Position numbers and translations under genes: made by a program. DNA of 5,179 nt, taken from the NCBI GenBank assembly GCA_005239605.1, contig SBBS01000076.1, positions 1 through 5,179 on the forward strand. Reading direction: 5' to 3'. The notes beneath the pieces were generated by a model, which saw only the letters and a program-made list of their open reading frames with translations, did not search any database and was not told where the DNA came from. Origin of the DNA: a bacterium (GTDB lineage: Bacteria; Patescibacteriota; Minisyncoccia; Ryanbacterales; 2-02-FULL-48-12). This document shows positions 1 through 4,940 of the stretch, piece after piece (within the stretch, counting starts at the first letter, position 1; the number at the start of each line of letters is the position of its first letter).

Positions 1-137
1 AGAATGTTTTTTTCATACCGTTGTATTATACCGCATTCCATCGAAAATCCTCAAAATTCGCTCTACTATACCTGTCTAGATTTCCCGGAGTATTATATGA
101 TACTACTATATCTTGACCCGACTATTTGGTCCATTGC

Positions 138-146
138 TGTGGATAA
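138..146 (-). promoter_or_regulatory. DnaA-box-like 9-mer upstream of the TMEM175 gene
   Basis: The plus strand reads TGTGGATAA, the exact reverse complement of the classic DnaA box TTATCCACA. It lies about 45 nt upstream of the TMEM175 start, in AT-rich intergenic DNA. DnaA is the replication initiator and also acts as a transcription factor at single boxes. A second perfect copy occurs at 4810-4818. The rest of 1-189 holds a T7 tract near the left edge, possibly the tail of an upstream terminator, and several TACTA-rich stretches; I see no gene there. One box is not an origin, so a regulatory site or chance are both open. Confidence 0.4.
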
Positions 147-174
147 ACACACTCCGCATCGCGCGAACAAAGAA

Positions 175-183
175 TGATATACT
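175..183 (+). promoter_or_regulatory. Extended -10 promoter for the TMEM175 gene (leaderless)
   Basis: TGATATACT fits the extended -10 pattern TGnTATAAT with one mismatch (hexamer TATACT at 178-183). Transcription usually begins 6-8 nt after the hexamer, which would be 189-191, and the ATG is at 190. The mRNA would therefore be leaderless or nearly so. No Shine-Dalgarno sequence precedes the ATG, which agrees. No good -35 is seen at the usual distance, but extended -10 promoters often do without one. Confidence 0.5.
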
Positions 184-189
184 ACATAT

Positions 190-870
190 ATGGCGGGGAA
201 TACCATACAACAACAAAATGCGCGCGGGCAAACATCCGCTTTACTCAATAAAGATCGCTTGGAAACTTTGAGCGACAGCTTGTTTGCGATTGTTATGACT
301 ATCCTGGTGGTAGATATCAAAGTTCCCGTGCCGTTTTCCAACCCGACTGATTCATGGCTTCACTACAGTATTCTCAATTTGTGGCCCCTGGCAGGCGGGT
401 ATTTTGTAAGTTTTTTGGTGCTTTCCATGTTTTGGATGAGCCATCATGTATTGTTCCACGCGATATCAAAAAACGTAAACCGCCAATTAATAACGCTCAA
501 TATGTTTTTCCTGATGTTTGTGGCGCTGGTGCCTTTTTCCACACATTTTCTTGGGGTGTACCACGAATATAAAACGGCGGTTCTGGTATACGGGCTGAAT
601 GTTATTGTCATTGGCGTCATGCTTCTTTCCATGTTTTGGTACGCGCTCTATTCGCGCGAAATTAAAAATGGGCGGCTCCCCGCGCATGTTATCCGCCGGA
701 TAAAAATACGCATCATGCTGCCGCCCGTATTTGCCGCGCTTGCTATTTTTGTGTCACCTTATTCCATTCTGGGGAGTCTCGTGTTGTTCGGCTTCCCCAT
801 TATTTTCAATATTATTCCGGGATCTCTAACGCTCATGGAACGCGCTGTTCAGAATCTAGTTTCATCATAA
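190..870 (+). CDS. TMEM175/DUF1211-family integral membrane protein
   Basis: This 226-residue protein is almost all hydrophobic and probably has six membrane spans, roughly residues 30-46, 66-84, 103-121, 130-152, 174-190 and 192-210. Family marks are seen at both ends of the first half. The N-terminal segment RLETLSDSLFAIVMTILVVD (23-42) matches the DUF1211 signature RxxxFSD...AI..TLLVL, and a W-x-x-HH stretch in helix 2 (82-86) is followed by a VPF.T pattern in helix 3 (114-118). Bacterial TMEM175 proteins studied so far are tetrameric potassium-permeable channels of the plasma membrane, so a cation channel is the likely role. The FSD triad, which begins the pore helix, here reads L27-S28-D29. 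ATG 190 is the first in-frame start, and the extended -10 sits just ahead of it. It is separated from valS by 72 nt and need not share its transcript. Family assignment is fairly sure; ion selectivity is inferred. Confidence 0.82.
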   Translation: MAGNTIQQQNARGQTSALLNKDRLETLSDSLFAIVMTILVVDIKVPVPFSNPTDSWLHYSILNLWPLAGGYFVSFLVLSMFWMSHHVLFHAISKNVNRQLITLNMFFLMFVALVPFSTHFLGVYHEYKTAVLVYGLNVIVIGVMLLSMFWYALYSREIKNGRLPAHVIRRIKIRIMLPPVFAALAIFVSPYSILGSLVLFGFPIIFNIIPGSLTLMERAVQNLVSS

Positions 871-904
871 ATATCTATAGACATTTTGCAAAAGGTTTTA
901 CGTT

Positions 905-933
905 TTTACAAAGGCGTGCTTTTGCAGTACATT
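905..933 (+). promoter_or_regulatory. Candidate sigma70-type promoter for valS
   Basis: TTTACA (905-910, 5 of 6 matches to TTGACA), a 17-nt spacer and TACATT (928-933, 4 of 6 matches to TATAAT). The predicted start point is near 940, only about 3 nt before the ATG at 943. The leader would thus be almost absent, which rules out a T-box riboswitch of the type that controls valS in Firmicutes. Read-through from the TMEM175 gene is the alternative source of valS mRNA. Confidence 0.4.
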
Positions 934-942
934 AAAAGGGTT

Positions 943-3180
943 ATGGCAGATTTCTCCAAACCCTACAACCCGAAAGAAACCGAGGAACGGATATATGACC
1001 TCTGGCAAAAGTCGGGGTTTTTTACGCCCGAAAACCTGCCAAATGCCGACACGCGTGAACCGTTTAGTATCGCCATGCCCCCGCCGAACGCGACTGGAAC
1101 ATTGCATTTGGGACATGCTCTTGAATACTCTCTGCAAGACGCGATTATTCGTTTTCAGCGCATGCGCGGCAAGCGGGCATTATGGCTTCCGGGAACGGAT
1201 CACGCGGCCATTGCCACCAATACAAAGGTGGAAAAAATGCTAATAAAAAAAGAGGGTAAAAACCGGCATGACATCGGCCGGGAGGCATTTGTAACAATAG
1301 TGGAAGATTTTGTTGCCAAAAGCCGCGGCGCCATGCAGCGGCAAATCCGCCAGATAGGCGCGTCTGTTGACTGGACGCGTGAAGCATTTACCATGGATGA
1401 CCAGCGCTTGCTTGCGGTGCGAACGGCATTCAAGCGCATGTTTGACGCCGGCCTTATTTACAAAGGGTTCCGCGTCATAAACTGGGACCCCAAAGGCCAA
1501 ACGGCTGTATCCGATGACGAAGTAGAACACAAAGAAGAAAAAGGAACTCTCTACACATTCCGCTACGCGCCTGATTTTCCCATTCCTGTAGCCACCACCC
1601 GCCCCGAAACAAAAGTCGGCGATACGGCCGTTGCGGTTCATCCTAATGACACGCGATACCGGCAATACATTGATAAAGAATTTACGATTGAATTTGCGGG
1701 AACAAAACTGCAAATAAAAATAATAGCCGATGAGTCCATTGACCCGGAATTTGGCACGGGCGCTGTCGGCATAACGCCCGCGCATAGCTTAATCGACGCG
1801 GACATCGCCCAGCGCCACGATCTGCCGATGGTTCAGATCATCAATGAATACGGCCGCATGACCGAAAGCGCCGGGCCGCTTGTTGCCGGCAAAAAAACAA
1901 AAGAAGCCCGCGAAATAATAGCCGCGTGGCTTAAAGAACGCAACTTGCTGGAAAAAGAAGAAACTATTGATCTTAACATTAGCATTGCCGAACGATCCGG
2001 CGGCGTTATTGAACCCCTGCCGAAACTGCAATGGTTTGTAAATGTTAATGCAAAATTCAAAATTCAAAATTCAAAATTATTACATATTCCTTCCGGTGAA
2101 GAAACCACGTTAAAAGATATCATGCGGCAAGCGGTGGCAAGCGGACAGATCAACATAATGCCTGACCGGTTTGAAAAAATCTATTTTCATTGGATAGATA
2201 ATTTGCGCGATTGGAACATCAGCCGCCAGCTGTGGTATGGGCATCGGATTCCGGTATGGCGCCACAAAAGCGCGAAGTGCAAAGCGCAAAGTGCAAAGTT
2301 AGAAAACAACAACTTGATAGTTTCTATTGAACCTCTTACGCATTGTCCGCAATGCAATGACATTGTCGAACAGGACCCCGACACGCTTGATACGTGGTTT
2401 TCTTCAGCTCTTTGGACATTCTCCACTTTGGGTTGGCCTGATGAAAACGCAAAAGATTTGAAACTCTACCACCCCACATCCTTCATGAACCCCGGCTATG
2501 AAATTCTTTTTTTCTGGGTTGCGCGCATGGTGCTGATGAGCGGATTTTTGTTGGGAGAAATTCCCTTTAAAACCGTGTATCTGCACGGCATACTGCGCGA
2601 TGACCAGGGCCGCAAATTCTCCAAATCGCTTGATAACGGCATTGATCCCGTGGATGTCATAGAACAATACGGCACCGACGCCCTGCGCATGGCGCTTGTT
2701 GTGGGTATTGGGCCCGGCAATGACGCGAATTTTGACCTCAACAAAGTAAAAGCGTATAAACACTTCGCCAATAAAATCTGGAACGCGGCGCGGTTTGTGC
2801 TCACGCACATAGAAGGGTTTGATCCAAAACAAGATGTTTCTCTCACGGAACATGACGCGTGTGTGGTAGAACAAGCACACACGCTCGCCGCGGAAGTTAC
2901 CCAAGATATGGAAAATTATCACCTGTATCTTGCGGCAGAAAAACTCTATCACTACTTCTGGCACACATTTGCTGATATAATCATAGAAGAAGCAAAACCG
3001 CGCTTGCAGAGTAAAAACGCGGAAGAAAGAATATCGGCGCAGAAAATGCTCTACGAAACGCTTGTTCTCCAGCTCAAACTTCTGCATCCCTTCATGCCAT
3101 TTATCACGGAAACGGTATGGGAACAGATTCCGAAAAAACATGAAGACTTGCTTATAATTCAAAAGTGGCCCGTCGCATAA
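943..3180 (+). CDS. valS: Valyl-tRNA synthetase (ValRS), short form
   Basis: Cytoplasmic class I synthetase (EC 6.1.1.9) that joins valine to tRNA-Val with ATP and edits mischarged threonine. Residues count from ATG 943 (745 aa). Visible: HLGH signature at 55-58 after PPPNATG; PGTDHA at 83-88; CP1 editing domain about 195-335 with ATTRPET at 217-223; DWNISRQLWYGHRIP from 423; KFSKS (KMSKS loop) at 558-562; and the anticodon-binding helical domain with NKIWNA and HPFMPFITE near the end. The open frame begins upstream at TTG 886, but that would add 19 unrelated residues; MADFSKPYNPKETEERIYDLW is a normal ValRS N-terminus. The AAAAGGG before ATG is only 2 nt away, too close for a good ribosome binding site. 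Bacterial ValRS is usually about 870-950 aa; this one ends right after the anticodon domain, so the C-terminal coiled-coil arm is missing. Two heptamer repeats add about ten residues each near 370-380 and 444-453. The usual DWCISRQ cysteine is N425. Expected to be functional. Confidence 0.97.
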   Translation: MADFSKPYNPKETEERIYDLWQKSGFFTPENLPNADTREPFSIAMPPPNATGTLHLGHALEYSLQDAIIRFQRMRGKRALWLPGTDHAAIATNTKVEKMLIKKEGKNRHDIGREAFVTIVEDFVAKSRGAMQRQIRQIGASVDWTREAFTMDDQRLLAVRTAFKRMFDAGLIYKGFRVINWDPKGQTAVSDDEVEHKEEKGTLYTFRYAPDFPIPVATTRPETKVGDTAVAVHPNDTRYRQYIDKEFTIEFAGTKLQIKIIADESIDPEFGTGAVGITPAHSLIDADIAQRHDLPMVQIINEYGRMTESAGPLVAGKKTKEAREIIAAWLKERNLLEKEETIDLNISIAERSGGVIEPLPKLQWFVNVNAKFKIQNSKLLHIPSGEETTLKDIMRQAVASGQINIMPDRFEKIYFHWIDNLRDWNISRQLWYGHRIPVWRHKSAKCKAQSAKLENNNLIVSIEPLTHCPQCNDIVEQDPDTLDTWFSSALWTFSTLGWPDENAKDLKLYHPTSFMNPGYEILFFWVARMVLMSGFLLGEIPFKTVYLHGILRDDQGRKFSKSLDNGIDPVDVIEQYGTDALRMALVVGIGPGNDANFDLNKVKAYKHFANKIWNAARFVLTHIEGFDPKQDVSLTEHDACVVEQAHTLAAEVTQDMENYHLYLAAEKLYHYFWHTFADIIIEEAKPRLQSKNAEERISAQKMLYETLVLQLKLLHPFMPFITETVWEQIPKKHEDLLIIQKWPVA
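2051..2078 (+). repeat. Heptanucleotide tandem repeat (CAAAATT x4) inside valS
   Basis: Four perfect head-to-tail copies of CAAAATT, 28 nt in all. Because 7 is not a multiple of 3, the unit passes through all three frames and three units make a seven-residue peptide period. In valS it is read as AKFKIQNSKL (residues 370-379). It sits just after the QWFVNV motif, where other ValRS proteins continue directly to the segment before TLK. It looks like an in-frame insertion in a surface loop. A single CAAAATT also occurs at 52-58. Confidence 0.9.
2272..2299 (+). repeat. Heptanucleotide tandem repeat (GCAAAGT type x4) inside valS
   Basis: Four copies of a 7-nt unit, consensus GCAAAGT, read as GCGAAGT, GCAAAGC, GCAAAGT and GCAAAGT; a more degenerate fifth copy may precede it at 2265-2271. 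It is read in valS as AKCKAQSAKL (residues 444-453), directly after the GHRIPVW motif. Written as CAAAGTG, the unit has the same codon phase as the CAAAATT array upstream. The two mismatches suggest this array is older or less homogeneous than the first one. Confidence 0.85.
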
Positions 3181-3183
3181 AAT

Positions 3184-3984
3184 TTGAATAGCCTTAGCAT
3201 TCAACTTCTCTACGCATTTCTCGGCGGTCTTCTTCCCGCATTGATTTGGCTGTGGTTTTGGCTGCGGGAAGACCTGCATCCAGAACCAAAACGCCTTCTT
3301 TTAAAAGCATTCGCCGCGGGCGCTATAGCGATACCCTTTGCGCTTCTTGCGGAAGCCGCCGTTTCGTGCATTGTTACGTTTCTTTTTTTTGAAGATGTTT
3401 TGTTTGGGTTCTGCAAGAACTCCGTTCCTCTTTTTCGCGTGTTTTCCTCGCTTGCCAGCCCGCTGATTCTTATAGGTTTCGCTTTTGTTGAAGAAGTGAT
3501 AAAATTCATAAGCGCGCGGCGATTTGTTCTTAAAGGAAAAGATTTTGACGAACCGGTAGACGCAATGATATATTTAATAACAACCGCTCTGGGATTTGCC
3601 GCTTTTGAAAATATATTTTTTCTTATTCCGGCGTTTGCAAACACATTGTTTGAAGGATTCATAGTATCTCATCTGCGGTTTCTCGGCGCAACTCTGCTGC
3701 ATGCGGTAAGTTCCGGCGTCGTAGGGTATGCAATCGCCATTTCTTTTTACAGAGAAAATATAAAAACGCATTACCTTCTGATTGGCCTCTTCTTTGCGAC
3801 AACCCTCCATACAATTTTTAATGGATTGGTTGGAAACGCTGAAAATGGCGGTCTCGGCCAAGCGTTTGGTATCCTTACACTCACAAGCTTATTCCTTATT
3901 TTCGCGTTTGATCGCGCAAAAAAAATAAAGCAAGCTTCTCGCTATCGGCAAATATCCCTACCCATTTCATCGCAAAACATATGA
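3184..3984 (+). CDS. PrsW-family glutamic-type intramembrane protease
   Basis: A 266-residue polytopic membrane protein with the motif set of PrsW proteases, the family of the Bacillus enzyme that cuts the anti-sigma factor RsiW. Seen in order: E103-E104-x-x-K107 in FVEEVIKF; DEPVDAMIY (122-130), matching the conserved DEPVDG..Y stretch; FEN (141-143); H163 and H173 in one helix; and H209-x-x-x-N213-G. The glutamates and histidines form the presumed active site in the membrane. About seven or eight hydrophobic spans are visible, ending in a basic cytoplasmic tail. The start is TTG at 3184: the valS stop TAA at 3178 lies in the same frame, so nothing earlier is possible, and the next internal starts would remove part of helix 1. 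No clear Shine-Dalgarno is seen, so translation is probably coupled to valS (3-nt gap). The next gene overlaps its stop. Substrate unknown; no anti-sigma factor gene is in the window. Bacillus PrsW is about 218 aa, so this one is somewhat longer. Confidence 0.87.
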   Translation: MNSLSIQLLYAFLGGLLPALIWLWFWLREDLHPEPKRLLLKAFAAGAIAIPFALLAEAAVSCIVTFLFFEDVLFGFCKNSVPLFRVFSSLASPLILIGFAFVEEVIKFISARRFVLKGKDFDEPVDAMIYLITTALGFAAFENIFFLIPAFANTLFEGFIVSHLRFLGATLLHAVSSGVVGYAIAISFYRENIKTHYLLIGLFFATTLHTIFNGLVGNAENGGLGQAFGILTLTSLFLIFAFDRAKKIKQASRYRQISLPISSQNI

Positions 3985-4511
3985 CAAACGAAAAACAATC
4001 ATTTTTTGAAAAACTCACCGGCGCCGTATCGTATGACGACGCGCCTCCTATAGAACAATCGCGCGAACAAAACGATGTGCCCATAAAAGAAACAGAAGAA
4101 ACCTCCTCCACTGATGTTGAAAACACGCCTGACGAAAAAAATACGGAAGAGTGGCTTGAAGAAATAAACAACCATGAGGGCCAGCTTACGGTAGACGTAT
4201 ATCAAACACCCACGCATATTGTGGTGCAGGCTCCTATGGCGGGCGTACGGCCGGAAGATGTTGATGTATCCATCAACAACGACATGATAACCATCCGCGG
4301 GAAACGCCCTAAAAAAAACGAGATCGGCGATGATAATTATTATTACCGCGAGCTCTTTTGGGGGCCGTTTTCCCGATCTGTCTTGATGCCCGACGAAGTA
4401 GACTCAAACCGCACGGAGGCATCATTCAAAAACGGCCTTCTTACCGTTAAAATGGCAAAAGTAAACAAAGACGGCGTGCATCAGATAAAAATCCAGACGA
4501 AAGAAATTTGA
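3981..4511 (+). CDS. Small heat-shock protein, Hsp20/alpha-crystallin family
   Basis: A 176-residue ATP-independent holdase chaperone of the cytoplasm that binds unfolding proteins as an oligomer. Residues 1-65 are polar and strongly acidic, likely disordered, apart from a short hydrophobic start (FFEKLTGAV, 8-16). The alpha-crystallin domain runs from about 67 to 160: VDVYQTPTHIVVQAPMAGV, then DMITIRGKR (101-109), YYYRELFWGPFSRSVLMP (120-137) and the family hallmark ASFKNGLL (147-154). An IxI motif, I169-K170-I171, which docks onto a neighbouring subunit, lies in the tail. ATG 3981 overlaps the prsW-like stop as ATGA, so translational coupling is likely, and no separate ribosome binding site is seen. 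The layout resembles Hsp20 proteins I know from Patescibacteria. No CIRCE or other heat-shock operator is visible near it; expression would come with the valS operon. The gene is followed by a terminator-like hairpin. Confidence 0.95.
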   Translation: MTNEKQSFFEKLTGAVSYDDAPPIEQSREQNDVPIKETEETSSTDVENTPDEKNTEEWLEEINNHEGQLTVDVYQTPTHIVVQAPMAGVRPEDVDVSINNDMITIRGKRPKKNEIGDDNYYYRELFWGPFSRSVLMPDEVDSNRTEASFKNGLLTVKMAKVNKDGVHQIKIQTKEI

Positions 4512-4520
4512 ACCAGCAGC

Positions 4521-4560
4521 AAGTTATCAACTTGAAAAGCAGCTCTTGTGAGCGGCTTTT
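4521..4560 (+). terminator. Tandem hairpins after hsp20, probable operon terminator
   Basis: Two adjacent inverted repeats start 10 nt after the hsp20 stop. The first is CAAGTT-ATC-AACTTG (4521-4535), a perfect 6-bp stem. The second pairs AAAGC (4537-4541) and GCTC (4543-4546) with GAGC (4551-4554) and GCTTT (4556-4560), around a TTGT loop with one internal A-G mismatch. The T-rich part is short (CTTTCATTT), so termination may be incomplete. This is the natural end of the valS-prsW-hsp20 transcript. Confidence 0.5.
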
Positions 4561-4562
4561 CA

Positions 4563-4590
4563 TTTAGAGTAATTTATGCTAGTTTATAAC
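4563..4590 (+). promoter_or_regulatory. Candidate promoter for tRNA-Phe
   Basis: TTTAGA (4563-4568, 4 of 6 matches to TTGACA), a 16-nt spacer and TATAAC (4585-4590, 5 of 6 matches to TATAAT). The hexamer ends 7 nt before the mature tRNA 5' end, so the primary transcript would carry almost no leader. The -35 is weak, but no better pair is seen in the gap. Confidence 0.45.
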
Positions 4591-4597
4591 ATAGTAT

Positions 4598-4669
4598 GCC
4601 GCGGTAGCTCAGTGGTAGAGCGCGGCCCTGAAGAGGCCGGCGTCGGGTGTTCAATTCACCCCCGCGGCA
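4598..4669 (+). tRNA. tRNA-Phe (anticodon GAA)
   Basis: A full 72-nt cloverleaf without encoded CCA. Acceptor GCCGCGG/CCGCGGC is 7 perfect pairs with discriminator A4669. D arm GCTC/GAGC has a 7-nt loop; anticodon arm CGGCC/GGCCG has loop CTGAAGA with GAA at 4630-4632; the variable loop is GCGTC; and the T arm GGGTG/CACCC has loop TTCAATT. U33 and all stems are regular. Two points stand out. The base after the anticodon is G37, while most bacterial tRNA-Phe genes have A37. The 3' end is followed by CAT rather than CCA, so CCA must be added by the tRNA nucleotidyltransferase, unlike tRNA-Val nearby. It delivers phenylalanine for UUU and UUC codons. Confidence 0.95.
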
Positions 4670-4670
4670 C

Positions 4671-4710
4671 ATAAAAAAATATCCCTGTTACGCCGGGCTT
4701 GTTTTTTTAT
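4671..4710 (+). terminator. Terminator after tRNA-Phe
   Basis: ATAAAAAAA (4671-4679) can pair with TTTTTTTAT (4702-4710), enclosing a short CCC/GGG helix (4683-4685 with 4695-4697). The plus-strand RNA ends in U7 directly after the GC pairs, and the A7 on the other side would give U7 on the minus strand, so it could act in both directions. The GC core is small, so strength is uncertain. It suggests that tRNA-Val is not simply co-transcribed with tRNA-Phe. Confidence 0.45.
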
Positions 4711-4750
4711 AGGAACATGCTATAACGGAATAAATTTGAAGGAGGGTCTT

Positions 4751-4863
4751 CTGTCATCCGATTTCACCGAACGATTGTGGAGGACGCTGAAGTATGCAGT
4801 GCATCTATCTTATCCACAAATACTGTCTAGACAAACCAGAGGGGTGTATATGTTGTTTTATAC
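4751..4863 (+). pseudogene. Apparent IS3-type transposase (integrase domain) remnant
   Basis: The plus-strand frame through 4763-4795 reads FTERLWRTLKY, which fits the conserved FxERLWRx(L/V)KY stretch near the C-terminus of IS3-family DDE transposases, just after the catalytic glutamate region. The same frame goes on AVHL..Y (cf. EEVYL..Y) and reaches YMLFYT at 4847-4864, like the (R)YxxFYN motif that precedes RPH in these proteins. The spacing is one or two residues short of the family pattern. The frame then runs into the tRNA-Val 5' end and stops at a TAG in the D arm. No catalytic domain, inverted repeats or start codon are present, so this would be a short relic, not an active element. 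An AAGGAGGG at 4739-4746 looks like a ribosome binding site, but only CTG 4751 follows it. A chance match of eleven residues is unlikely but not excluded without a search. Confidence 0.4.
4810..4833 (+). promoter_or_regulatory. DnaA-box 9-mer next to palindrome TGTCTAGACA
   Basis: TTATCCACA (4810-4818) is a perfect consensus DnaA box, and 5 nt later comes the perfect 10-nt palindrome TGTCTAGACA (4824-4833). Together they lie 31-54 nt upstream of tRNA-Val, in a position where a regulator could act. The TAGACA half resembles a -35 (5 of 6), but only 13 nt separate it from the nearest -10-like hexamer TATATG (4847-4852), so the tRNA-Val promoter remains unclear. The same two motifs occur near the left end of the window. 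Confidence 0.35.
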
Positions 4864-4940
4864 GGGCGATTAGCTCAGTTGGCTAGAGCGTCGCATTTAC
4901 ACTGCGAAGGTCGTAGGTTCGAGCCCTACATCGCCCACCA
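4864..4940 (+). tRNA. tRNA-Val (anticodon UAC)
   Basis: A full 77-nt cloverleaf with encoded CCA. Acceptor GGGCGAT/ATCGCCC is 7 perfect pairs, discriminator A4937, CCA at 4938-4940. D arm GCTC/GAGC has a 9-nt loop; anticodon arm TCGCA/TGCGA has loop TTTACAC with TAC at 4898-4900; the variable loop is AGGTC; and the T arm GTAGG/CCTAC has loop TTCGAGC. The UAC anticodon reads GUA and GUG and, depending on modification of U34, GUU and GUC. It is the substrate of the ValRS encoded about 1.7 kb upstream. Its 5' end abuts the transposase-like remnant. Confidence 0.97.

Noticed and set aside
886..942. N-terminal extension of ValRS from TTG 886
   Set aside because: The 19 added residues do not look like any ValRS N-terminus, overlap the predicted promoter, and the protein starting at ATG 943 begins as the family normally does.
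871..942. T-box riboswitch controlling valS
   Set aside because: The gap is 72 nt and contains a promoter near its end; there is no room for the specifier stem and antiterminator, and no T-box sequence is seen.
1240..1785. 181-residue minus-strand frame, and the 291-residue one at 2404-3279
   Set aside because: Both lie antisense to valS, whose motifs and open frame are unambiguous; their sequences show no family motif.
2051..2299. CRISPR array
   Set aside because: The units are 7-nt tandem repeats without spacers and lie inside a coding frame.
4794..4886. Cysteine-rich 30-residue ORF after a GGAGGA motif (4779-4784)
   Set aside because: Spacing is 9 nt and it has five cysteines, but it ends inside tRNA-Val and overlaps the transposase-like frame; likely a by-product.
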